From Palaemon carinicauda (taxonomy: Eukaryota; Arthropoda; Malacostraca; Decapoda; Palaemonidae), in contig NC_090751.1 of NCBI RefSeq assembly GCF_036898095.1, positions 81,874,074 through 81,938,073 of the forward strand: a stretch of 64,000 nucleotides of DNA, read 5' to 3'. The notes beneath the pieces were generated by a model, which searched no databases, had not been told where the DNA came from, and was given only the letters and a program-made list of their open reading frames with translations. Every line of letters begins with the position of its first letter. Position 1 is the stretch's first letter. The translations under genes and the position numbers were made by a program. Positions 1-11,208 of this stretch are shown here, in pieces.

Positions 1-131
1 AATTAACACTTCGAGGGGTCAAAGTGGTAAGAAAACGAAAAACGAGAATGAAAGGAGAGCCATTAATAAGGTACCTCTCCTATCCCGCTTCGAGTGTGTA
101 CACAATGCCGCCAACGGCGCCATCTTCATTC
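1..131 (+). repeat. Inner part of left ITR of copy A
   Basis: This stretch pairs base for base in inverted orientation with 8187-8317. The outer part of the repeat lies upstream of the window. Homology stops near 131. Confidence 0.88.
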
Positions 132-2158
132 CTTTTTCCGTAGCTCAACAACTCGATGTTTTCCCTGTGTTTTCTCGTGATCTTGGAATATTTTCAACAT
201 TATGATGCTTTCCTCCAGCCTCTTCTGCCCTCTGGAAAGTTGAGTATTATCTTTATTATGTATAAATGTAAGCTCTTGGTGTTCTGAAATAAATTGAAAG
301 CGATATTAACGTATACAAGAGCTGTTGCCTACCGGAGGCGTCCTGGACGCTGTCACTCGCCATGCATGAGTCGTTTAGTTAGCCAGAGCGACGTTCCCGG
401 TCCTTATGCTTTAATAATTCTAGCTATTTAGCTTTACAATAGGAATTCTTTATATGATGCCGTTAGTATTTCAGTTTCGGCGATTGAAGTAACCGATCCT
501 AGCCTACGCTAGGCTTCGTAGCCTAGGCGTTTGGCCCTAGTACTTTCATGCATGATATACAGATTTCCGAGTGTTTTAAAAATTTATTGAAGCTATAGGC
601 AGTTTTATACATATAAGATATTGTTGATATTTTCTTCCAAGATTGTATACGAGAGAGTTTTGGTGATTTATGTAATCGATTCTCTCCGCGCCTAGGCTAG
701 TAGCCTATGGGGCTTTAGTATACTTTCGCACACTTCCCCGGTTGCTCTTTTCTCCTCTGGAGATTAAGTTCAATCCCTTTTCCCTCTGAATTAAGCCTGA
801 GGCTTAACCCTAATGGTTTTATCTGAATAAGTATACAGATATAACTATATTAGGGTGTTTCTGTTCTATTCCTGTGACCAGAGAATCTGGTTTCAGGGTT
901 GGGTAGAACATCAGAGTAATTAGTCTGGGGTCTGTTTCTTTCCAGCATAGAGAATGAGAATCCTTTGCTAGGTTAGGAGCAGACATAGGAGGCTTAGCCT
1001 CCCTAGACCACATCTGAAGGTTTCTGTACGAGATGATTCCTTCTTCTAGTAATCTAGCAGACTAGTCCAGTGTTGTTGTTTTCGGATTGAAGGATAAGAT
1101 TCTTCATTTCCTTGTGAATAACAACATCAAACTTTGTTTCAGTATTGAGGGAGGTGGCAAGTATTACTGACCTCCCTCCCATAGATAATCCCTAGGCTAG
1201 GATGAGCTTTCTTGGCTATTGGGATAATCTCATACTAGAGCAAAGTTTGCAGGACCCTCTTCTCCCTTTCCCCCCCTATCCTTAGTAATGGCCTAGCTAT
1301 TACAATTCTTGGCCGTCGTTCTACATTTGTACCTAGAGTAGGTTAAGATGTGGAACTGGCTCAGTCCTTTGCCGGCCGGCAGAGGCCTAACTTCTGTAGA
1401 GTGTTCCCCAGACCTCCCTTGATCTTACATCCATGTCTGTCAGTAAAGCCCGGCAGGCAATGGATAGAAGGAAGCCTGAATTTTACATTCTCCCCTTCCT
1501 TATGTTCACTCTTTCTGGATGGAGGGGCTGTAAGGCAGTGCCGTCTTATACCCTTACATCCATTCTGTTTTCCTTTTAGTGTATGTACCCCCTAGCCCGG
1601 CAGCCGAGCGGGTGGAAGTTCTCTGGTTCTTTTTACTGCCGGCCGGCATAGGTAGCCTACCATTGCCGGCCGGCAATAGAAGCACACCATAAGATCTGCC
1701 GGCTGCTACGATTAACGGCCAGCAGCCGGGTGCTAGTGTTTATAGTTGCCGGCCGGCACACACAACTGAACTAGCGATCTGCCGCCCAGTAGTCTAAAGG
1801 TAGTATACCTTGGAACTATATTAAGGTATGTGCCGGCTGGCGTGTGCCGGCCGGCAGGTTTTTATATTGTATACAGTAGCCAGTATTTTTACAATATAGT
1901 ATATACTGCATGGAGAAAACTATAGTATAGAATATATTGTAACACTAAGTTCTTCCAACATACTTGTGTTACCTTGTACAGCCTTTTGTTGAGACCGTAC
2001 GGATGAAGAAAATGAGTTCTTTCTTTATTAATTATCCAGTATATTAAAATTCTTTATAATGGTGTGAGCTACACCTACATTTTCCTCTGGGAAATATGAT
2101 GAAGGTTATTCTAGAATAAGATTTAACCTTAATTTTATTATCAGGAAGGTTACAGCAA
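132..2158 (+). other. 5' leader of copy A, no gene
   Basis: About 2 kb between the left ITR and gag with no credible coding frame; the short open frames here lack homology to the element's proteins. The distal half contains the GCCGGC-rich palindromes listed separately. The last 150 bases align loosely with the leader segment just before gag in copies C and D. Confidence 0.7.
1370..1856. repeat. Dispersed 12-bp palindrome TGCCGGCCGGCA, five perfect copies
   Basis: Perfect copies start at 1370, 1637, 1664, 1747 and 1845, with degenerate relatives between them (for example near 1698 and 1831). Each is its own reverse complement. Copies C and D carry GCCGGC-rich repeats in the same leader position, so the array is a family-1 trait. 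Its function is unknown; a protein-binding site or RNA hairpin is possible. Confidence 0.85.
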
Positions 2159-4258
2159 TTGGCTGGGCAGGAAATACAAGTATGTGTCTTTCCTTCTTTC
2201 CTTTCTAGCTTAGTTATTTTAAGCTATATATATATTAACAATAGTTATCCAGTGATATGTTTTTCTCTTGATACTCATGGAATTTCTTCTCTTTACAGGA
2301 GGACCATCCGAAGTGCGGGAGCATGTTCTGCAACGTCCGCAGCAAAAACTTCTGTGGACATGAGTTGTGCAGGAGGCACGCAGCATGCGCAGTCTCCAAA
2401 GGTGATCTCCGGTATTGGGACCCTCAGGTATGTACTATTTGCACTAACCTGATTACTGAGGCATTTGACGCCCCTAAGTCGGCGGAGTCAAGGGACGCAG
2501 CTAGGGAAAAACTTCGAACCTGGGTGAGGGGCTTCCAGAAAAATACCTCTGGGCCCTATCTTCCAAGCGAGAAGATGAGGGCTTACCTTTTTCCTAAGGC
2601 ATCGGCAGATGCAGTGATTCCATAGCCTCACGCGGAGATACCACTAGTTCAGATTCCGGTTGATTCTGAAGTCTCGGACGCCCTACAAAACATCCAACTG
2701 GACGATAGGATGTCTGAGGTGTCTGAGTACACTGAAAAGGACCTTCTAGCTGAAGGCCAAGAAGATGAGCTGACCCAGGCTCCTGATACTGAGGAGGAAG
2801 AAATCGACGAGGGGTCAGTTACATCGGTTCAGGCTCCTGAACCTGTTCCCTCAACATCGTCTGCTATCCCAGATGATCTGGGAAGGACTCTCTTCCATCG
2901 TTGAAATGATTCAACAGATGCAGAAGAAGAACAATGAAAAGGAAGCTGCAATGAAGTTGGAGATGCGGAGACTTGCAGCATCACGTGGGCCCCAGAAGAA
3001 GCTCAACGTGAAGGATCTTCCTTTGTGCTTGGATGCTAATCCTTGGAGCTATGCCGAGCACATGCCTATGACAAGTGGGAAGATTGTCATATTGGAGAAG
3101 TTGGGTTCAATTCCCTTTGAAGAAGTGGAATTCTGGCCCAACAAGGAGTCTTACCCGGACTGCTATGTCCGTCTTGGGAAGGAGCCAGCCTCAAAGGAAG
3201 AGACGGAGCCGAAGGAGGTCATAGATTTTGACCATAGTAAGGCACAGGCTTTACTGATGAGCTCAATGAAAGAGAGGGGCTTCACAAACTCAAAGGTACC
3301 AGCTTTGAGTAAGAAGCATCCTTCCTTTGTGGCTTCTCCTACCAGAGCCTTTCCCTTTATGGGGAAGGGATTTAAGGCTGCCTTGAAGGCGGTTGAGGCA
3401 GGGAAACCATGTCCCTCCTTGGAGGAATGTAAGCCTCTGTCCCTGACCTTACCCATGGACCAGAAAGACTGGAAGGACGTCCATCTTACCTTCTCAGTCG
3501 GGAAGTTGGAGGCCGATATTGTCGGACGTCAGTTCGGTGAAGACCTTCCAAAGCTGTCAGATTTTCTCTTGCGCAGGGAGCAAGAGACAAAAGAGAGACT
3601 TGCTGCATCGATGTCATTACAAACGACTCTGGAAACGATGGCAAGTGACCCCAAAATCCAAGATATGTTTATGGTAGTGGCCAAAACCCATCTGGCCACA
3701 GTAACAAAGTACCTCTATAGTTTCATCAAAGCTAGGAGAGCTTGTAGAGAGTTCGTGTTCGCCTTGGCTGCAGTGAGGCACGAACCGAGGAAACTGATCT
3801 CCTCTTGCATATGGGGTAAGGACCTCTTCCCTAACGAAGTGGTCAAAGAGGTAGTGGATATGGCCGCCACAGAGAATAGAAACCTTCTCCAGAAGTGGGG
3901 CCTAACTCTTAAAAGAAAATCTTCCCCGGATGAGGGTCCCCAACCTAAAAAGAAGACTAAGAAACCTAGGCTATCCTCTCGGACAGCCAAACCTTATAGA
4001 CAGCAGCAGCAACAACTTGCCATGACCGCAGTGCCTCAGATGGTGGCACAAACCCCAACCACGTACCAGTTGGTACCTCAAGCCGTGACAACTCAGTCAC
4101 CGGCGTTTAACCCAGCATACGAAAGGCAGACAACTACCTTTCGCCCAAGAGCTAGAGGAACAGCCAGAGGTTCATCTAGATGCCCTTCAAGAGGAAGGGG
4201 GTTCAGGGTAGGATGCGGTCAGGGAGGCAAGGCCTTAGGTCAACAACAGCAGAAGTGA
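2159..4258 (+). pseudogene. gag of DIRS copy A (broken)
   Basis: Gag is the capsid-like protein that would package the element RNA. By alignment with the intact gag of copy D, exon 1 is 2159-2179, but its start codon is TTG instead of ATG. An intron follows and exon 2 runs from 2299. Exon 2 starts with the cysteine/histidine module (C-x4-C, H-x2-C, later C-x2-C as in VCTIC). A TAG at about 2623 and a frameshift near 2870-2900 interrupt the frame. The long remaining part (2873-4258) includes the conserved NPWSYAEHMP and RHEPRKLI segments, a glutamine run and an RG-rich basic tail typical of nucleic-acid binding. The stop TGA is separated by one base from the ATG of the next frame. No protein of full length can be made. 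Confidence 0.85.
2180..2298 (+). other. Spliceosomal intron in gag leader exon, copy A
   Basis: The donor is GTATGT at 2180, and the acceptor is a pyrimidine-rich tract ending in ACAG at 2298. The same position holds an intron of 117 nt in copy C and 112 nt in copy D. Splicing restores the frame from a seven-codon first exon into the cysteine-rich module. Confidence 0.7.
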
Positions 4259-4259
4259 A

Positions 4260-6095
4260 ATGCTTCCGGTAGGAGGGAGACATCATCTTTTTCGGGATCG
4301 CTGGACCTTCGATCCCTGGGCCCACAGCCTAATCAAGAATGGACTGGGTTGGAGCTGGTACAGCACTCCACCTCCGTTCCCACAATTCTTCCAACACTCT
4401 ACCCCCGTTCTGGAAGAATATATTCGAGAACTCTTGAGAAAAGAGTAATTCGAAGGGTAAAGTCCATCAAGTTCCAAGGAAGGCTGTTTTGTGTTCCAAA
4501 GAAGGACTCAGAAAAACTCAGAGTCATTCTGGACTAGTCGCCACTCAACAAGTTCATAGTAAACTACAAGTTCAGGATGTTGACACTTCAACACATAAGG
4601 ACCCTACTACCCAAGCGGGCATTCGCCGTCTCTATAGACTTGTCAGACGCTTATTGGCATATTCCAATCAGTCGTCACCTCTCCTCCTACCTAGGGTTCA
4701 AGCTATAACGAAGACTCTATGCCTTCAGAGCCATGCCATTCGGGCTAAACGTAGCCCCAAGGATTTTCACAAAGCTTGCGAACGCAGCTCTCCAGCAATT
4801 ACGCTTAAAGGGAATCCAAGTAGTGGCCTACTTGGACGACTGGCTGGTGTTGGCAGCATCCAGGACAGAATGCATGCAAGCTTCCCAACAGGTGATCCAG
4901 TTCCTGGAACATCTAGGATTCAAGATCAACAGAAAAAAGTCTCGTCTTCCTCCATCTCAAAAGTTTCAGTGGTTGGGAATCCACTGGGACTTACTGTCAC
5001 ACCAACTTTCCATCCCTGTAAAGAAGAGGAAAGAAATAGCAGGTTCTGTCAAGAGACAACTAGAATCCAAAAGGATATCAAGACGCGAACAGGAGAGAGT
5101 GCTGGGCTCTCTTCAGTTTGCCTCAGTAACAGACCCGGTGCTAAGAACACAGCTAAAGGATGCAACTGGAGTTTGGAGAAAATATGCATCCAACACGCGA
5201 AGAGATCTGATAAGACCAATACCGACTCGTCTACGAACGCTTCTCAAGCCATGGTCCAAAGCCAAGCAACTGAAGAAATTGGTACTTCTTCAGCCACCTC
5301 CCCCCTCAATGACTATTCATACAGATGCTTCGAAGGAAGGATGGGGAGGTCATTCTCACCGGAAGAAAGTCCAAGGAACTTGGTCCAACCTATTCAAGAA
5401 GATTCATAAACTTTCTGGAAGCCATGGCAGTTCTTCTTACATTGAAGAAAGTTTCTCCTCGCCATTCGATCCACATAAGATTGGTACTAGACAGCGAGGT
5501 GATAGTGAGATGCCTGAATCGACAAGGATCGAGGGCACCTCAAATCAACTAAGTGATGTTGGCCATCTTCCGGCTAGTAGAAAAGAAGAGATGGCACTTG
5601 TGAGCAGTTCACCTTCAAGGGGTCCGCAGTGTGACGCCGGACGCTCTATCCAGGGTCACGCCGATAGAGTCAGAATGGTCCCTGGACGCAGGATCATTCT
5701 CTTTCATCTCGAGTCAAGTCCCGGAACTGCAGATAGACCTCTTTGCGACAAAGGACAACAAGAAGTTACATCTTTACGTGTCCCTGTACGAGGATCCTTT
5801 AGCGGAAGCAGTGGACGCTATGTCCCTCGACTGGAACAGATGGTCCAGGATTTACCTGTTCCCTCCGCACAATCTTCTACTGAGGGTCCTCGACAAACTG
5901 AGATCTTTCAAGGGGAAAGCGGCAATAGTGGCTCACAAGTGACCGAACAGCGTTTAGTTCCCTCTGGCATTAGAACTACAGCTGAAGTTTCTACCGCTAC
6001 CGGATCCAGTTTTGACTCGGCGAGTTCAGAAGTCGACTGTCTTCGCTTCATCACAGAAAACCCGGAACCTGCAGCTCATGATTTTCTCTCCCTAG
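4260..6095 (+). pseudogene. RT-RNase H-MT polyprotein of DIRS copy A (broken)
   Basis: Homologous along its length to the intact frame of copy C. It opens with MLPVGG one base after the gag stop. RT motifs include FCVPKKDSEKLR, MPFGLN and the catalytic YLDDWLV near 4830. The RNase H part shows HTDASKEGWGG, LVLDSEV and PDALSR. The MT-like part shows DLFAT, DAMSLDW and YLFPP. Lesions: a frameshift near 4440, TAG near 4536, TAA near 4708 (CAA to TAA), a frameshift near 5395, TAA near 5550 and two stops after 5942. The frame would end at the TAG at 6093. It would have copied element RNA to DNA and removed the RNA strand. Confidence 0.88.
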
Positions 6096-7057
6096 CGGTG
6101 AGAAAAAGATTCGGGATATCAAGAGACAGTATAGACTTTTTAGAGGAATATAAGTCCAAATCTACCAGAAGACAATATGAGTCATCGTGGAGGAAGTGGG
6201 TGTCCTTTGTCAAGGCGAAGAATCCACAAAAGATCTCGGCAGACTTCTGCTTATCATTCTTCATCCACCTCCATGGTCAAGGTTTAGCAGCCAACACAAT
6301 ATCAACGTGTAAGTCCGCCTTGACAAGACCTATTCTATATGCCTTCCAGGTCGACCTCTCTAATGACATTTTTAACAAAATTCCGAAGGCCTGTTCTAGG
6401 CTCAGACCATCAGCACCTCCGAAACCCATTTCATGGTCTCTGGATAAGGTTCTTCATTTTGCTTCAATGATGAATAATGAGGAGTGTGCTTTAAAGGATT
6501 TGACCCAAAAAGTTATATTTCTGTTTGCACTCACTTCGGGGGCTAGACTTAGTGAAATAGTAGCCCTCTCGAGAGAGGAAGGTCATGTTCAATTCTTAGA
6601 TGGGGGAGAACTGAACCATTTTCCGGACCCAACGTTTCTTGCCAAGAACAAGCTACCCACCAATAGGTGGGGTCCCTGGAGAATCTGCCCTCTGAAGGAA
6701 GATGCATCTCTATGTCCAGTGGAGTGCCTAAAGGTCTATCTTCGTAGAACTTCAGACTTTAGGGGAGGACAGCTGTTTAGGGGAGAAACATCAGGCTCAA
6801 ATTTATCTCTGAAGCAACTAAGGGTGAAAATCACCTATTTTATTCACAGAGCGGATCCAGATAGTACACCTGCAGGTCATGATCCGAGAAAAGTTGCCTC
6901 TTCCATAAATTTCTTTAATAATATGGATTTCGAACACCTTCGCTCATACACTGGCTGGTAGTCATCCAGAGTATTCTTTAGACAATATGTGAAGCAAGTG
7001 GAGCAACTGAAGAGGTCTGTGGTAGCAGTAGGTAGTGTTGTTAAACCTGCTGTTTAA
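5938..7057 (+). pseudogene. Tyrosine recombinase of DIRS copy A (one nonsense)
   Basis: The YR lies in the -1 frame relative to RT-RH-MT and overlaps its end. The fold is recognised from the arm-binding N-terminal part (STRRQYESSWRKW, HLHGQGLAANTI) and the catalytic part: Arg in GARLSEIVAL, His and Arg in HDPRK. The nucleophilic tyrosine falls after the break, in the segment FRQYVKQ. A TAG at 6959 (Lys codon in the relatives) cuts the protein about 30 residues before its end and removes the tyrosine. No ATG exists in the first 190 or so codons, as in C and D. The YR would integrate the circular DNA. Confidence 0.88.
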
Positions 7058-8010
7058 TTCTGCGAGGAACAGTGAAATTAATTGGGACGATTAATTCAAG
7101 GGTGGGTGTGTAGTCACGGACTGTTTCTACAGACTAAGCGTTAGGCCACTAAGGTGTCCTTATCAACTGTTCCATAAACAAAGGTGAACCAAGCATAAGT
7201 GCAGACACGTGTGCCAAGGGTTTCTGACGCTAGTGTGATTGAGTAGTAAGACAGACTATAATAATAATATTAATATTTTGATATTAAAAGTGGTGCATAT
7301 ATGTTTCCTTTTCAGATGAAACCATATTTTCTGTTTTACTGTGATCCTTATGCTTATTTATTTGTTCATCCACATCTTATAATTTTATAATTGTCGATTA
7401 ACCTATATATTTTTATTGATTTTCAATAAACTAGTTCTTTGTGAACCTTGCGTCTTATTCGCCTATGTCATTTTACTAGAAAATGTATTAGCATTACTTT
7501 TAAAACTATGGATAATTTTAATTTTAACATGAATAGTCCTAAAAGATTGTTCCTTGCTACAAGCAAACATTCATTGGTTTATTCTTTCCCCAAGAAGGAA
7601 AGACTTCATACCCTCTAGGGATGGTGTTGGATATGCAAAATTTATTCCTACACAGATATAAACCTTTGTCAAATCCAGTGATAAAACAGGCACACCGGGG
7701 GACTTGTCGGTATTTCATACTGACATTGGTGGTTCTTATACAAACTTTGCTTTATAACATATAGGGTGAGGCCACTATACTGGCTTGTCTGTTAGTCATC
7801 CATAGGTATATGTACTCCTCGAGACTTTTTCCAGAGTCTAGTATGACTCTTCCCTGTAGGGGGCAGGGAGCACTAACATGGTTTATGCTTAGATGAAATG
7901 ATGTATGACGGTAACATCATAGGTCTCTAGGTCTATGCTGACCAGGAAATACTTTCTTGAGAGTACGGCGCGATTTGAGAATCCACAGATACAGTAATGC
8001 TCTGGTATAC
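7058..8010 (+). other. 3' untranslated region of copy A
   Basis: AT-rich noncoding DNA between the YR stop and the ICR. It shares blocks with the 3' regions of C and D, such as the segment ending in the ATGCTCTGG stretch just before the ICR. No other gene is seen. Confidence 0.7.
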
Positions 8011-8104
8011 ATCCATCAGGACGACATGGCCTGAGCCCAAAAAACGGATTTTGAACGAAGCGAAAAATCTATTTTTGGGTGAGATAGCCATGTCGTCCTG
8101 ATGG
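8011..8104. repeat. ICR of copy A
   Basis: Contains, back to back, the reverse complement of the right end (AACGGATTTTGA and onward) and the family-1 left-end sequence (GCCCAAAAA, CATGTCGTCCTGATGG). Copy D has the same structure at 59530-59621. This is the internal complementary region expected for DIRS elements. Confidence 0.8.
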
Positions 8105-8186
8105 ACCCGCCCTTCCTTTTTATAAAAGGGCTATAGGACCCCTCCCTATAATGCAGTATCTGTAGCACCTCGTGTATCGCTACAAA

Positions 8187-8565
8187 GAATGAAGATGGCG
8201 CCGTTGGCGGCATTATGTACACACTCGAAGCGGGATAGGAGAGGTACCTTATTAACGGCTCTCCTTTCATTCTCGTTTTTCGTTTTCTTGCCACTTTGAC
8301 CCCTCGAAGTGTTAATTCTATTCGGTGTGAAGATAACTATGTGGCGTGTCAAGAATACGTCCTCTGATATTAAGCGATATCCCATGTTAAGTTTATTTAG
8401 GGATATTCGCTCCAGGAGTTAGAATTCTGGATACCTTGAGGTAAATTCTCTGGGAATATCACCGTAGTCAAATATATCCTAGGAAGTTACCCTAAAGGAA
8501 CTTCCATCAGGACAACATGGCTATCTCACCCAAAAATAGATTTTTCGCTTCGCTCAAAATCCGTT
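8187..8565. repeat. Right ITR of copy A
   Basis: Bases 8187-8317 are the inverted complement of window bases 1-131. The outer part (8318-8565) matches the right ITRs of C and D and ends in the motif CAAAATCCGTT. Confidence 0.88.
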
Positions 8566-8576
8566 AATTATTACTA

Positions 8577-8600
8577 TTAGTAGTATTATTATTATTGTTG

Positions 8601-8654
<54 letters not shown>

Positions 8655-8655
8655 G
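8577..8655. repeat. TTA/TTG trinucleotide microsatellite
   Basis: Imperfect then perfect TTA repeats with a short TTG run, starting about 12 bases after the right end of copy A. The apparent poly-leucine and poly-asparagine frames here are repeat artefacts. Confidence 0.95.
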
Positions 8656-8849
8656 TTACATTTGGTACTGTAATTAGGATGCCAGTGACCCAATATAAAC
8701 TACTTATTTTCTTTATTCTCACTTCAATAAGTGTCCATTTATCTTTTGACCGTCTTACAATTCTCACCCAAGTAAGTCTGGGCCTTTAAGTATTTTACAT
8801 CAAACAGTAATATCACAAAATATTAAACCTATGCTAAACTGCACAATCA

Positions 8850-8995
8850 GCATCATCATCTCCTCCTACGCCTATTGACGCAAAGGGCCTCGGTTAGATT
8901 TCACCAGTTGTCTCTATCTTGAGTTTTTAAATCAATAATTCTCCATTCGTCATCTCTGGCTTCACGCTTCATAGTCCTCGGCCATGTAGGCCTTG
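8850..8995 (-). pseudogene. C-terminal end of a LINE ORF2, short relic
   Basis: Read on the minus strand the segment encodes a run resembling the extreme C-terminus of a non-LTR retrotransposon ORF2: RTMKREARDDEWR, then a stop, then NLTEALCVNRRRR. Only about 150 bases are left, with one internal stop. There is no RT domain in this relic, so the clade is not assigned. Confidence 0.5.
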
Positions 8996-10245
8996 GCCTG
9001 CACAATACTTATACCATTCAAAATTACAGAATTTACTATGAAATCCAATCATGTCTAAAGATATAGCCTAGCTAAAGAAGCCACTATAATGAATATTACA
9101 CATGAAGTTTGTTAGGTGTGGTCTGAATGAATTATTTGGAGCTAGGCTTAATACACTTTCCAAATGACAGAAGAATTCAACATTGTACTGATACTTCTTT
9201 CCATTATGTATTGCATATTCTCACACATTCTTAGAATTATCCTTTCCAAACCTTCCATTGTGATGCTTTGTTTTAGGACATATGCAAGCAAAGGATTGAG
9301 GCTGAAGAGATGAGCAATTTGTTATCACAAACTTCAAATTTTAAAAAAATGCATTGTTCACCATTCCTGGCCCTTTTTAGAATTTAAAAGAAAATGTACT
9401 ATGGTACTCTTACAGACACTGTCTGATGTAAAAAGTTGTAAAGAACCTTTTGTTCCAGTTGGAGACTTTGAGACATTGATGAGCTTAGTCTAACATCCCT
9501 ATACAAGTCTCTAAACAAGTCTCTGGGCTCAGCATCATAGGGTAAAGATCAGGCTTATCAAAAACCATCCTCATTTTCAGTGGTGAGACTATGTATCTTA
9601 TTGCATCCGTGAGTTGATGAAAATACTAGTTTAACCTCCTTTAGTAGATTTTATTATAGTTTCTTAGTTTTTATTTATTGAGTTTAAATCACAAAAGAAA
9701 GATGCCAGACATCTTGATGAAAACGCTGAACGTATTGTTTTGAAGATCTGAAAAGAACTTGAAAGTCAAACAGCTTAGTTGGTGTTGGGAATAGTCTTTA
9801 TGAGTATGTCCAAATTTTGGACATTTTTTTTTTTTTTGCAAACCTAGACTAGAGAATTCAGCAAATTTAGTAAATTTTGTAGTTGGATAACTCGAGTTCA
9901 TTGTTGATTTTTGGTGGTTATGGAAACTACTTACTATGGTCTGCTGGAACCCTCTTGGTACCATGGTCTGATGAATAATCCTCAGAATGAGAAGGTTGAA
10001 ACCTGAATTGAAATTATGATGATATCAGTGGTCAGATCGTAGGGCAAGTTTCCTCAGTTTATCTACTCATGGGGGTAAGGAAGCAGTTTTGACTACATAA
10101 GAATTCATAATCATATTCAATACTAAATTTTGTTGGTCGGTTTTCTACTTTGTGGAGTTCTTTCTTCTCTTTCCTGTCTGATACCCTTTATGGATAAATG
10201 TCTTACCAGCCTTAAAAAATGAAAAGAAGGGTAGATTCATTGGTG
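8996..10245. other. Noncoding spacer between copies A and F
   Basis: AT-rich DNA without a credible gene, splice-bounded exon or recognisable repeat. It contains a poly-T tract near 9826-9838. Confidence 0.6.
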
Positions 10246-10256
10246 TAAACATTTGA

Positions 10257-10398
10257 ACTTACCCGCTGGTTATATAATAATAGCTTTATTCTTCTGTCCG
10301 GCAGAAATTCAAAACTCGCAGCAATCACATAGATAGCGCCACCACGGAGCTAGGTCGAACTATCCCTCCTAGTATCAGATTTTCTTCTGCCGCCATAC
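10257..10398. repeat. Left ITR of copy F
   Basis: Inverted complement of 24930-25074, with a few differences. It starts with AACTTACCCGCTGGTTATAT and includes the GGTCGAACTATCCCTCC block that pairs near 24955. Confidence 0.88.
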
Positions 10399-11208
10399 TG
10401 GCAACATAGAAATCAAATTTACTCGTGTTTAACCTAGATTTTAGCAGTATATTGGTGATGTACTCTTGTTACGGGTTTGAGCATTCGCTTATTAGGTTTT
10501 TGTTTGATATTTTATTGCTATGTTATAGCTTAAAAGGTAGGATTAAAAATTTTTCAACCTATTTTTAACTAACGAAAGCATATGGCGATAGGTAAACATC
10601 TCGCCTCATCGATGACGTCACAGTCATTTGATGTAAGCTTGAGTATGACTTGCATTTTCTTTCTTTTTCTACAAAGAATGATAAGTTAATACTATCTTAC
10701 AAAGTATTTAGTTATTTAAAATAAAAGGATTATGTTATTTTAAGAAAAATTTTTTCCTTTTGGTATGCTTTCTTTGGATAATCTTCGATCTGTTTTAAAG
10801 ATTATCTAGCGTTCCTTTTTACTTATGCTACGCAGTCCTCAGTCTATCGTTACAGTATTACTCTTTGTATCGATATTTATGAAAAGTACATTTTTCTTTA
10901 AAAACTAAGTTTTTAAGTTATATTAGATAAAAGGAATATGTCATTTTCCAATTATATTGGTCCTTTCAGTATTTTTCCTTTAGCTAATCTGTTTACAAAG
11001 ATTAAAGAGAATTTGTGTTCAGTTGATTTTTATACGACGTAGTATTCATGACAATTGATATAGTCTCACGATTCTTTGTATCGTTGTTTACTTGTTCGTT
11101 TTTGGAATACTAAATTTCTTCGTATAATATTTATAAATGTTCCAATTGTTAAATGTGACTATTCGTCTTTTATTGGAACCCCTAATATTAAGGGTTGATT
11201 TAAATATA
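10399..11208 (+). other. 5' leader of copy F
   Basis: AT-rich noncoding DNA. A short part near 10440-10490 resembles the leader of copy E just after its ITR (GATTTT, GGTGATGTACTC). The N-terminal gag exon expected about 380 bases after the left end is not recognisable. Confidence 0.5.

Larger units (their letters stand above)
1..8565 (+). mobile_element. DIRS-like retrotransposon, family 1, copy A (5' truncated by window edge)
   Basis: Order on the plus strand is partial left ITR, GC-palindrome leader, gag with a short intron, RT-RH-MT frame, overlapping YR frame, 3' UTR, ICR and right ITR. The first 131 bases are the inverted complement of 8187-8317, so the element begins before the window. 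The right end is placed at the GTT at 8563-8565 because copy D ends with the same motif and AT-rich microsatellite DNA follows. All coding parts carry stops or frameshifts, so the copy is dead. The family assignment rests on YR plus RT-RH domains and the ITR/ICR layout, which together define DIRS elements. Confidence 0.9.

Noticed and set aside
8564..8789. Open frames of poly-leucine and poly-asparagine
   Set aside because: They are translations of the TTA/TTG microsatellite and have no coding support.
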